Positions 54,046-62,594 of a stretch of DNA of 64,000 nt are shown piece after piece. Source of the DNA: Flavobacteriaceae bacterium PS02338. GTDB taxonomy: Bacteria > Bacteroidota > Bacteroidia > Sphingobacteriales > Sphingobacteriaceae. The notes beneath the pieces were generated by a model. That model was given only the letters and a program-made list of their open reading frames with translations. It ran no database searches and had not been told where the DNA came from. Positions within the stretch are counted from its first letter, which is position 1. Each line of letters opens with the position of its first letter. The DNA lies in assembly GCA_029959615.1 (NCBI GenBank), contig JASCOD010000001.1, forward strand, positions 930,001 through 994,000, written 5' to 3'. The translations under genes were made by a program, and so were the position numbers.

Positions 54046-57000
54046 ATGTATAAAATTTATACGACAAACTTTTTTGTGCCCTTAGGGTACGTACCACAAC
54101 TCCAAAGAATACTGGATTTCGCTTTTGGTGGTACCGGTAACAATTTTAAAAGAAAATGGCTGATGAGAATTAAGCTGACCACATTGATCCTTTTGATTTC
54201 ATTGCTGCAGGTCAGTGCGGCAAGTTTTGGCCAACAGTTAACCCTGAACAGGAAGCAGGTTTCCTATGCCAAGCTTTTCTTTGAAATCCGCAAACAGACG
54301 GGCTATAATGTATTGGTGAAGAGCACCGCGTTTAGGACAGATGGAAGGATCGATGCGAATTTTCATAGCGCTAGCTTAGAGCAGGTAATGCGGCAGGTCG
54401 TTTCGGGCAAGGGATTGGACTATATCATCGAAGAACAGACCATCGTGATCAGGGAGAAGGAACAGTCACTGATAGAGAAGGTGATTGCATACTTTAAAGA
54501 TATTGATGTATCGGGAAGGGTACTGGACAATAACGGAGATCCTTTGGTAGGAGCTACCATAAGGTTGAAAGGGACTGATAGGGTAACAACGACTGACGTG
54601 AATGGAGAGTACATGCTGAGAGGTGTTCCCGAGAACGGTAAGATAACCATCACTTTTGTGGGATATCGCATCATGGAGATTGGTGCAGCGGTAGAGAAAA
54701 GGGTGGTAAAGATGGAACTGATCAATAATGAACTGGAGGAAGTGAAGATCAATGCAGGCTATTATTCTGTTTCCAAACGTGAGCTTACAGGAAGTATTTC
54801 GAGGGTGGGCGCCAAAGATATCGAGAACCAGCCGGTGAGCAATGTGCTCTCTGCCGTGCAGGGAAGGATGGCCGGCGTCAGTATCGTACAGAGTTCAGGT
54901 GTTCCTGGCGGGGGATATGATATACAGATAAGAGGCAAGAATAGTTTGAGAAGAGAGGGGAATGAAGTACTTTATATCATCGACGGAGTACCTCAGTCTA
55001 GTGAAACGAGATCATTGTATACGACTTCTATTTTGCCTTTTGCTTCTATTAGTCCTCTCAATGCGCTAAATCCAAATGATATTGAAAGTTTTGAAATCCT
55101 TAAGGACGCCGATGCTACCGCTATTTATGGTTCTAGGGGAGCGAATGGTGTAGTTTTAATTACTACGAAACAAGGTAAGGCAGGAAAAACAGAATTGAAA
55201 CTGAATAGTTCGTATTCGCTGAGTAATGCATTGGGCAAAATGCAGATGATGAATACCGAGCAATATCTGGATATGAGGAGAAAGGCTTTCCAGAATGATA
55301 AAATGACACAGTATCCCGCTGCTATGTACGATATCAATGGTGCCTGGGACCAGAATAGGTATACTGATTGGCAGAAAGAGCTGATCGGCGGTACAGCCAA
55401 AGCTAAAGTACTTCAATTCTCACTGAGTGGGGGTGCTGTTACAAGTTCTTATCTGATTAGCTACAGCCATAATGAACAGGGTACGGTATTTCCGGCAGAT
55501 TTTAAGTATAAATCAGATAATCTTAATGGAAATTTTAGCTATCGTACTGCTGATAATAGATTAAATATCGATCTGAATAATACCATTTCTCTTCAGAACA
55601 ATAACGTCCAAAACACCGATCTTACCAGAAGTATTACCTTAAGCCCAAATGCTCCGGCGCTCTATACGGACGAGGGCAAAATCAACTGGGAGAACAATAC
55701 ATTCACCAATCCGATCGCCTCTCTTTCTAGCGAGTACTTTAACAAAACTACATTTTTTAATAATGGTTTGAAAATAGGCTATAAACTATTCCCATTTCTC
55801 TCTCTTAAGCTCAATGGAGGAATGAATTACCAGGTATTTCAGGAAAGGTCACAGAGGCCAAGTACGATGTACAATCCCGCTTTTGGGTGGACAAGCTTGA
55901 ATTCAATTTCCTCAAAAAACAACAACACTAACTATTCCTACATTATTGAACCACAGGTCACGAGCGAATTCAAAATTGACGATCATAAATTTGATGTGTT
56001 AGTGGGTGCAACACTGCAACGGACTTATGGAGACCAAGGAGCAATACAGGGCACAGGATTTGATAGCAATGATCTGATAAATAATATAGCAGCTGCAAAG
56101 ACCAAAGTCATTTCCGATCAAATCCTCAGCCAATATTTTTATACAGCAGCGTTTGCCAGGATTAACTATCAATTTAAGGATAAATATATTCTCAATGCTA
56201 CAGCTCGACGCGACGGATCGAGCAGATTCGGTCCACAAAATAGCTTTGGCAATTTCGGAGCCGCTGGCTTCGCGTGGCTTTTTGACCAAGAAGATTTTTT
56301 TAAACGACTATCGTGGTTGAGCATGGGTAAATTAAGGGGCAGTATCGGAACGACGGGAAATGATAAGATAGGGGATTACCAGTACCTGCAGACCTACATT
56401 ACCTCTGCAAGTATCTATAACGGAGTAATTGGCCTGAACCCGGCAAGATTATTCAATGAAGCTTTCAGCTGGGAAAGTACGCTCAAAAGAGAACTTGCGC
56501 TAGACCTGGGATTTTGGCAAGGTAAAGGAAGTTTGTCTGTTGCATATTACAGTAATATATCGTCTAATCAATTGGTAGGTATCCCGCTTCCGTCTACAAC
56601 AGGTTTTTCGACGATCCAATCAAATCTGCCTGCTAGGGTTCGCAACACGGGCTGGGAGTTTGATGCTTCTTTCCAACTGCTAAACAAAGGTGAACTAAAA
56701 TATGAGACGTCGATAAACTTAAGTATCCCGAGGAACAAGTTATTAGAATTCCCCAATTTAGCAGGATCTACTTATGCTAATCAGTATGTAGTCGGATTTC
56801 CGATGACGATAGCGAGACTATACCAATTCGAAGGCGTCGATCCTGCTAACGGACTCTATCGCTTTAAGGATTTCAATAATGATGGCGCTGTTACAAGACC
56901 CGATGATAATAAAGTAGTCAAAAACCTTGGCGTAAATTTCCATGGAGGTTGGTCGAACAGTCTTCGTTTTAAACGTTGGTCGGCATCAATTCTTTTTCAT

Positions 57001-57402
57001 TTCGTGAAGCAACAGAGCTACAATTATAACTATTCAATGCCCCTTCCAGGTGGGTTTGGAAATCAAGCCATTGAAGTTCTCGATGCTTGGTCCACAGCCA
57101 ATCCAAATGGGGCCTATATGGAGTATTCGGCGGGATATGATCCAAAAAAAGTTTCGTTAAATTCATTGTTTATGAGCTCGACTGCCGCAGTCAGCGATGG
57201 CTCCTACATTAGACTTAAAAATGTGCAATTGAACTATAGTATTCCTGTTCAAAAATTGGGGCTCAAGAATGCAACTATATATGTTCAGGGACAAAACCTG
57301 TTAACCATTACCAATTATTTTGGCGCAGATCCGGAATTTATCACACCTGGTTGGCTACCACCGATGCGGACTTATTCATTTGGTCTACAGGTAGGGTTCT
57401 AA
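54046..57402 (+). CDS. SusC/RagA-family TonB-linked receptor 3 with STN domain
   Basis: 1118 aa. The start at 54046 has a long N-region (about 39 aa) before the hydrophobic signal segment (LTTLILLISLLQVSAASFGQ); an ATG at 54163 is the alternative. STN domain at about 70-130 (KLFFEIRKQTGYNVLVKS), CarboxypepD-like domain at about 150-235, plug with DADATAIYGSRGANGVVLI, then the barrel ending SFGLQVGF. The STN domain signals to FecR. It works with SusD 3 and the S9 peptidase. Confidence 0.95.
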   Translation: MYKIYTTNFFVPLGYVPQLQRILDFAFGGTGNNFKRKWLMRIKLTTLILLISLLQVSAASFGQQLTLNRKQVSYAKLFFEIRKQTGYNVLVKSTAFRTDGRIDANFHSASLEQVMRQVVSGKGLDYIIEEQTIVIREKEQSLIEKVIAYFKDIDVSGRVLDNNGDPLVGATIRLKGTDRVTTTDVNGEYMLRGVPENGKITITFVGYRIMEIGAAVEKRVVKMELINNELEEVKINAGYYSVSKRELTGSISRVGAKDIENQPVSNVLSAVQGRMAGVSIVQSSGVPGGGYDIQIRGKNSLRREGNEVLYIIDGVPQSSETRSLYTTSILPFASISPLNALNPNDIESFEILKDADATAIYGSRGANGVVLITTKQGKAGKTELKLNSSYSLSNALGKMQMMNTEQYLDMRRKAFQNDKMTQYPAAMYDINGAWDQNRYTDWQKELIGGTAKAKVLQFSLSGGAVTSSYLISYSHNEQGTVFPADFKYKSDNLNGNFSYRTADNRLNIDLNNTISLQNNNVQNTDLTRSITLSPNAPALYTDEGKINWENNTFTNPIASLSSEYFNKTTFFNNGLKIGYKLFPFLSLKLNGGMNYQVFQERSQRPSTMYNPAFGWTSLNSISSKNNNTNYSYIIEPQVTSEFKIDDHKFDVLVGATLQRTYGDQGAIQGTGFDSNDLINNIAAAKTKVISDQILSQYFYTAAFARINYQFKDKYILNATARRDGSSRFGPQNSFGNFGAAGFAWLFDQEDFFKRLSWLSMGKLRGSIGTTGNDKIGDYQYLQTYITSASIYNGVIGLNPARLFNEAFSWESTLKRELALDLGFWQGKGSLSVAYYSNISSNQLVGIPLPSTTGFSTIQSNLPARVRNTGWEFDASFQLLNKGELKYETSINLSIPRNKLLEFPNLAGSTYANQYVVGFPMTIARLYQFEGVDPANGLYRFKDFNNDGAVTRPDDNKVVKNLGVNFHGGWSNSLRFKRWSASILFHFVKQQSYNYNYSMPLPGGFGNQAIEVLDAWSTANPNGAYMEYSAGYDPKKVSLNSLFMSSTAAVSDGSYIRLKNVQLNYSIPVQKLGLKNATIYVQGQNLLTITNYFGADPEFITPGWLPPMRTYSFGLQVGF

Positions 57403-57434
57403 TAGTTTATTTTATTATAAATAAGAAAAATATA

Positions 57435-58823
57435 ATGAAAAATATATTTAAATCAACACGTCTATCCGTTTTGGTGACTTTACTTTCGCTTAGCTCGCTA
57501 AGCTGTCAGAAACTAATCGAAATCGATTTCCCCAACAATCAATTGCCGATTGACCTTGTATTTGGAGACGAACAAACGGCAGAAGCTTCCTTAGCGGGAC
57601 TATATGGAGGGCTATGGGATGCCTCGCTGGTATCAGGCGGTTCCGATGGTATGGGCGCTACCTTGGGTATATATACAGATGACCTTTCAACCGTATTTAC
57701 AGCTACCAATAACAGTTTTGCAGATATCCATAGGAACCTGTTGCTATCTACAAACAGCGTTGTCAGCAGCGCCTGGACGAATGCCTATAAGCAGATATTT
57801 ATGGCAAATAGCATCATCGAAGGTGTAGAAAAATCAAAGACGCTTTCCGAAGCTTCAAAGAACCGTATTAAGGGAGAAGCCATCTTTATCCGGTCGATGC
57901 TCTATTTTTATCTCTACCAGATTTTTGGAGAAATTCCCTATGCCATTGTAACCGACTATACGGTCAATAAAACCCTGGCAAGAATGCCAAAGGACCAATT
58001 CTTGGCAAAAGTTGAAAGTGATATGGCTTTAGCTGTAGCGCTGTTACCAGTAAACTACCGAAATGCCGAACGTATATACCCGAATAAGGCCACAGCCGAA
58101 GTGCTTTTGGCGAAACTTAAAATGTTGCTAGGTAAATGGTCCGAGGCAGAACAATTGTCCAATTCGGTACTGAATCAGTCTGGCTATGATTTCCAAAACG
58201 ATCTTTCCAAAATCTTTCTGAAAAGCAGCACCCACATTATTTGGCAATTGAAGCCCAGAAATGCCAATGATGCGACTAAAGAAGCTGTATTATATAATTT
58301 TACCTCGGTGCCTACGTCTTTTATGCTAAATACCGATCTTATTAATTCCTTTGCCCAGAATGACCTACGTAGACAGCACTATTTTACGGCAGTGACTTCT
58401 GGTGCCCAGGTTAATTATAAGCAAACAAAGTATAAAATTACCACGGTAACAAATACAACTGAATATTCAGTCATCTATAGATTGGAAGATGTGTATCTGA
58501 TGCTTGCAGAATCTTTGATTTCACAAGGCAAGGTGGACCAAGCAATACCGTACATCAACCGTACCAGGCAACGAGCCGGATTGAGTGCGCTAGCCTCCTC
58601 TATGCCAAAGGATCTGGCAATGGATGAATTACGGGATGAACGCAGAAAGGAATTTTTTGCCGAGCATGGCAATAGATTCTTGGATCTAAAGAGATGGGGA
58701 ATCCTGGACCAACTTAGCGTTGTAAAGCCCAATTGGGATGTCCATCATCAATACTGGCCCCTGCCACAAAATGAAATGTTGCTGAACTCAAATCTTAGAC
58801 CTCAAAATAACGGATATCAATAA
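57435..58823 (+). CDS. SusD/RagB-family outer membrane lipoprotein 3
   Basis: 462 aa from the ATG at 57435; the open frame runs upstream to 57351 into susC. Lipobox LSSLSCQKLIEIDFP. TPR-like helical body and the C-terminal LAMDELRDERRKEFFAEHGNR typical of SusD. Its stop overlaps the start of the S9 gene (TAATG). Confidence 0.94.
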   Translation: MKNIFKSTRLSVLVTLLSLSSLSCQKLIEIDFPNNQLPIDLVFGDEQTAEASLAGLYGGLWDASLVSGGSDGMGATLGIYTDDLSTVFTATNNSFADIHRNLLLSTNSVVSSAWTNAYKQIFMANSIIEGVEKSKTLSEASKNRIKGEAIFIRSMLYFYLYQIFGEIPYAIVTDYTVNKTLARMPKDQFLAKVESDMALAVALLPVNYRNAERIYPNKATAEVLLAKLKMLLGKWSEAEQLSNSVLNQSGYDFQNDLSKIFLKSSTHIIWQLKPRNANDATKEAVLYNFTSVPTSFMLNTDLINSFAQNDLRRQHYFTAVTSGAQVNYKQTKYKITTVTNTTEYSVIYRLEDVYLMLAESLISQGKVDQAIPYINRTRQRAGLSALASSMPKDLAMDELRDERRKEFFAEHGNRFLDLKRWGILDQLSVVKPNWDVHHQYWPLPQNEMLLNSNLRPQNNGYQ

Positions 58824-61318
58824 TGAAGAAAATATTAATATTATTATGCGCATTTTGTTTCTGGAATTCCAATGCGATAGCCCAGTCTTTTTCCTACCTT
58901 GATTCTGTCGTTAAAAAAAGCTCCATGATTACAAATCACCAAATCTCTACAAATGGGAAATGGGTACTGTTTCACGAAATGTATGGGCTCTCAACAAATG
59001 ATATCGAATTCTGTATCATGAACACTGCTTCCAGAAAACAGATGGTCAGGAAAAAAAATGCCAGCAAAGTAGGCTTTGCATTTGATGACGAAGCCTATTG
59101 GCTTGTAGGCAATCAAGCAAAGAGGATGTCTATGTCTACCGGTAAAACAGTAGATTTCAATGGGGTAAAAACAATAGGCTACGACGATGTCCAGAAGATC
59201 TTGGTCGTGCACTATAACGAAAAAGCGGCAGGGAGATTGGAATTTTATGACAAGTCAGGTAAGATGCTTCATGCAGATGAAAACATTACCTACTGGAAAT
59301 CGCTTTCGGAAAACATAGCATTCATCAAAAAGAGCGGAGACAAGTACCAAGTCTTCCAGTGGAAAAATGGAAGTGTCAGTTTGATTTTTGAGAGCACTGA
59401 AGAAATCTATGATTTATTGGACAGTAAATCCGATATCAAGGGCCAGGTTCTCTATCTTAGGAATGACAAAAAGGCAAAAAAAAATATCTTTGTTGGTCAG
59501 AAGATATCGGATCATAGCGTATTAAACAACCTTTTTGATCTAGGGGACAACTATGAACTGTCGATATTTGATTCTCCAGTACCCAATGCATTATTGTTGG
59601 AGATTACCCGTATTGGAGCAAAGAAGCCGCAGCAGCTCGTAGATATCTGGTATAGTGTCGACAAAAATCTAAAAGAAAAATATATCCCCTATGAACGTCA
59701 AAAGTCGATGGTACTTTGGTATCCGCTCGTAAACAAGATAGTTACCCTTGGCGACAATAAGTTTACGAACACATTATCCGTAAACAATCCTTCAACATTC
59801 ATCAATTTCAACGAAAGCGAGCTTGAGGACTACACTACCCTATTTACTCCACTTAATTTATATACCTATAATACGGTAAAAGCCCAAAGCAAACTTTTGA
59901 CCGAACGAATCGAGGATTTATTAAGGGTAGATCCTTTTGGAAAGTGGCTACTATGGAAAAAAGGACAGGGATGGACTATCTATAACATAGAGAGCAAGAT
60001 ACGTAAGCAATGGGATAATTTCAAAGAAGCAGAACCTTATTTTCTTTCAGAAAATGTACTGATCTGGATAAACGGAAACGAAATTTGGGAGCACCATCTA
60101 GCTACAGGAAAACTGGAAAGGAGAATGGTAGCAAATGGGCACAAGATTTCTATTGCAAATTCCAAAAGGATTTTTATACCTGGTTCGACACAATATGATG
60201 CAATATCCAGAAAGGTGATAAATGGTACTTCGTTATTCCTTGAGGTTAAGGATTCAACGCTTTACACCACCAGCTACATCTCTTTACAAGGGAAGCGTAT
60301 AACTACAATCATTCCGGCTACTACCCGTGCCATCAGTAGATTCTACTCAAGTGCAGATGGGAAATATTGCACGTGGCTAGAAGAAGATTATAATTGCCCA
60401 GCTATCATAAATGTTTGGAATAGTGACACACAAAAAGCCACAGAAATCTACCAGACGGGAAAAGATGATCTTCACGTCAAAAACATCCAGAAAAGGCGTC
60501 TTTATTATAAAGGTGTACATGGGGAAACTCTTTCTGGCGCATTATTAATACCAGCTGACTTCAATGAGAAAAAGAAATATCCAGTAGTATTGTATATATA
60601 TGAAAAGGTCAGTTACCGTAGCAACGAGTTTCTCAGACCGAGTATACAAGAGCCTGATGGGTTCAATGCTAGGATATTATTGGAAATGGGATATATGGTT
60701 TTTCTTCCAGATATCTCCTATGGTGAAAAAGGAGCTGGGCTTTCGGCATTGGAGTGTATAAATAATGCACTAGATGTCCTGTTAACGGTCTATCAGGTAG
60801 ATTCAGAAAGAATAGGTTTATGTGGGCACTCCCATGGCGGCTACCAGACAAGTTTTATCGCAACCCGTTCAGACCGATTTAAAACATTTATCGCTGGCGC
60901 TCCCATTACAGACATCATGTCTCATTACCTTACGATAAACCTTGGGTTTAAATGGCTAGAATATAGACGTGTGGAACGTGCACAGCTGGATATGAGACAA
61001 AGTTTCTCAGAGAACAAGCAAAAATACTGGGATAATAATCCCATCAATAATGCGATGAACGTAAAGGCCCCGGTATTATTGTGGCATGGGAACAAGGATA
61101 CTAACGTACTCCCAAGACAATCGATGTCATTTTATAGTGCACTACGTAGGGATAATGTTCCTGTAGTTGCCTTGTTTTATCCCGAAGAGAAACACTCTCT
61201 GGCGACCATAGACGCACAATACGACCTTAATAGAAGAATGATCGAATGGTGGGGATATTTCTTGAAGGACAGAAAAGATGTGGATTGGATCAACAAAGAG
61301 ATGAAGCCTACCAAATAG
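58823..61318 (+). CDS. secreted S9-family prolyl oligopeptidase-like peptidase
   Basis: 831 aa; signal peptide ending at SNAIAQS. Long N-terminal propeller part, then the hydrolase domain with nucleophile in GLCGHSHGGYQTSF (Ser about 669), Asp in WHGNKDTNVLP (about 757) and His in EEKHSLA (about 790). Overlaps susD by one base, so it is translationally coupled. It suggests the locus takes up peptides or glycopeptides. Confidence 0.92.
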   Translation: MKKILILLCAFCFWNSNAIAQSFSYLDSVVKKSSMITNHQISTNGKWVLFHEMYGLSTNDIEFCIMNTASRKQMVRKKNASKVGFAFDDEAYWLVGNQAKRMSMSTGKTVDFNGVKTIGYDDVQKILVVHYNEKAAGRLEFYDKSGKMLHADENITYWKSLSENIAFIKKSGDKYQVFQWKNGSVSLIFESTEEIYDLLDSKSDIKGQVLYLRNDKKAKKNIFVGQKISDHSVLNNLFDLGDNYELSIFDSPVPNALLLEITRIGAKKPQQLVDIWYSVDKNLKEKYIPYERQKSMVLWYPLVNKIVTLGDNKFTNTLSVNNPSTFINFNESELEDYTTLFTPLNLYTYNTVKAQSKLLTERIEDLLRVDPFGKWLLWKKGQGWTIYNIESKIRKQWDNFKEAEPYFLSENVLIWINGNEIWEHHLATGKLERRMVANGHKISIANSKRIFIPGSTQYDAISRKVINGTSLFLEVKDSTLYTTSYISLQGKRITTIIPATTRAISRFYSSADGKYCTWLEEDYNCPAIINVWNSDTQKATEIYQTGKDDLHVKNIQKRRLYYKGVHGETLSGALLIPADFNEKKKYPVVLYIYEKVSYRSNEFLRPSIQEPDGFNARILLEMGYMVFLPDISYGEKGAGLSALECINNALDVLLTVYQVDSERIGLCGHSHGGYQTSFIATRSDRFKTFIAGAPITDIMSHYLTINLGFKWLEYRRVERAQLDMRQSFSENKQKYWDNNPINNAMNVKAPVLLWHGNKDTNVLPRQSMSFYSALRRDNVPVVALFYPEEKHSLATIDAQYDLNRRMIEWWGYFLKDRKDVDWINKEMKPTK

Positions 61319-61351
61319 TTGAAGTTTAAGAATTTAGATTAGTTAATAAGC

Positions 61352-61392
61352 AAACGGAGGTCAGCTGGATAGCGCCTTCGTTTTGTTTTCGA
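61352..61392 (+). terminator. terminator after the S9 gene
   Basis: AAACGGAGG ... CCTTCGTTT, 9-bp stem with one G-U, followed by TGTTTT. Confidence 0.6.
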
Positions 61393-61525
61393 GAAATTGT
61401 TTTTAAAATACTCGTTTTGCAACGATACTTGCTTTTGGAATATCCCCAAGTGACAAGCAAAAGAATAAGTCGGGCTTTGGCTTGGTTTCTGGCGCTAAGG
61501 GCGAGCTTAAAAACTGTTTAATAAA

Positions 61526-62074
61526 TTAGTCTTTTTTTGCACTATAAAAAAATACGGAATTTTCTCCAGTTTTATCTTCTCTATTCAAAAGTCCTTCTTT
61601 GTACATTCGTTCAAATGCTTTTGCGATAACTTTAGGTTCAAATTCTTTATTGTATTTAGGGGTGTGTTTAATATAATTGGCTACATCTTTAGTTCTACGG
61701 CCTATCTTCAAAAAATCGTCGTAGATTAAGGTGTTTCTCAGAAAATCAGCTACAACATTTTCTTTTGCTCTACTGGTGAAATAAGTATTGTTTGAAGCAT
61801 TGTTTTTATAAAATTCTTTGAGTAGAGGTATTTCGTCTAGTCGTTTTAGTTTGATTTCTTTTTCAGAAAACAGTTTTTCAATTTTGATACTAAACAAGCT
61901 AGCAATTTTATTTAATGTAATTTGAGAAGCACGTGTCTTTGCCATTAGAATTTTTCTTATAGTAATGGTAGAGAGATTTGTGGCCTCAGCTATGCCAATA
62001 ATACTTAAATCAGCCTGCTTCATCAAGCTTTTCAGGTGTTTCTGTAAAACAATATTATAATCTATTTCACTCAT
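61526..62074 (-). CDS. HTH-domain regulator
   Basis: 182 aa from the ATG at 62074 (MSEIDYNIVLQKHLKSL); the frame runs to 62107. XRE-like HTH at about residues 10-65 (DLSIIGIAEATNLSTITIRK, ITLNKIASLFSIKIEKLF). The C-terminal half (about 75-182) is helical with a winged-helix look (VIAKAFERMYKEGLLNRED), unassigned. It diverges from the leader and SusC 4 and is a candidate regulator of them. Confidence 0.8.
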   Translation of the reverse strand: MSEIDYNIVLQKHLKSLMKQADLSIIGIAEATNLSTITIRKILMAKTRASQITLNKIASLFSIKIEKLFSEKEIKLKRLDEIPLLKEFYKNNASNNTYFTSRAKENVVADFLRNTLIYDDFLKIGRRTKDVANYIKHTPKYNKEFEPKVIAKAFERMYKEGLLNREDKTGENSVFFYSAKKD

Positions 62075-62144
62075 GATAGGTAAAGTGAGATAGAAGTTTG
62101 GAGACAATTATTAAATAGTTATTTAGTTTTTGACTTTTAATGTT

Positions 62145-62152
62145 TATATTTG
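62145..62152 (+). promoter_or_regulatory. -7 element of the structured leader
   Basis: TATATTTG, a perfect TAnnTTTG. A TTG at 62130-62132 is only 12 bp upstream, shorter than usual. It predicts RNA starting near 62159, right before the structured part. Confidence 0.55.
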
Positions 62153-62176
62153 ATTATTGTAAATAGGTATTAATAA

Positions 62177-62392
62177 GAGTCTTGTGGTCAAATTCTCACG
62201 CCGCGACACAAGACAGCAGATTAATACCCATATCTATGCGTAGATGTATATATTTGTACATCGAAATAGATGTGGGGCTGCTGTAAATCCATGTTGCGTA
62301 AGGCGTGAGAAACTTTAAGTGACCGTGGTATGTAGCCCCACATGTATTATCTGGGCTACTTTGCCAATAAGACTCGTATAAACAAATACGAG
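62177..62392 (+). ncRNA. candidate structured leader RNA with two alternative folds
   Basis: Perfect helices seen by eye. Set B: 62177-62183/62369-62375 (7 bp) closing a domain with 62193-62202/62302-62311 (10 bp), 62203-62208/62292-62297 (6 with one G-U), 62213-62219/62278-62284 (7), and a second arm 62332-62338/62353-62359 (7). Set A: 62179-62186/62207-62214 (8), 62270-62279/62334-62343 (10) and 62373-62379/62386-62392 (7). Each A helix clashes with B helices. It has no B12 box and I cannot place it in a known class. Confidence 0.6.
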
Positions 62393-62393
62393 C

Positions 62394-62459
62394 ATGAAAA
62401 ATCGTTTTATTCATTTGTATACTAAGCTCATTAGTTTGGTAAAGCGTAATCCAGAATAA
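62394..62459 (+). CDS. 21-codon leader ORF
   Basis: The product is 21 aa, beginning MKNRFIHLYT and ending LVKRNPE, basic and amphipathic. Its ATG is 2 bases after a 7-bp hairpin (62373-62392) and its stop is 2 bases before an antiterminator-like stem. Position argues for a leader peptide; coding cannot be proven from one sequence. Confidence 0.5.
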   Translation: MKNRFIHLYTKLISLVKRNPE

Positions 62460-62460
62460 T

Positions 62461-62479
62461 AGCCGAGTTTAAAGCGGCT
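62461..62479 (+). promoter_or_regulatory. antiterminator-like hairpin
   Basis: AGCCG (62461-62465) pairs with CGGCT (62475-62479) and would block the left arm of the terminator at 62471-62516. Confidence 0.45.
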
Positions 62480-62520
62480 GTGTATTCGTTTAGGTTAGTA
62501 ATTCAACAGCCGCTTTTTTT
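62471..62520 (+). terminator. strong intrinsic terminator before susC 4
   Basis: Perfect 11-bp stem AAAGCGGCTGT / ACAGCCGCTTT, then further T's. It stands between the leader ORF and the SusC gene, so it either ends a separate small RNA or attenuates SusC. Confidence 0.9.
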
Positions 62521-62523
62521 GAG

Positions 62524-62546
62524 CTTGCTTCGTACCTCGCGATGGC
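62524..62546. repeat. A-family REP remnant (copy 8)
   Basis: TTGCTTCGTACCTCGCGATG then GCG, a mutated right arm of the A family, directly after the terminator. Confidence 0.6.
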
Positions 62547-62594
62547 GTGGAAGAAACCAAACAACCAAAAGCTAACGAACTAAACAACTAAATC

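Noticed and set aside
62177..62392. Retron-type ncRNA or cobalamin riboswitch
   Set aside because: No reverse transcriptase gene is near, so a retron is unsupported; no B12-box sequence is found, so cobalamin is unsupported.
62196..62414. 72-codon minus-strand frame over the structured leader
   Set aside because: It mirrors the palindromic helices, has no recognisable domain, and lies antisense to the stronger leader/terminator arrangement.
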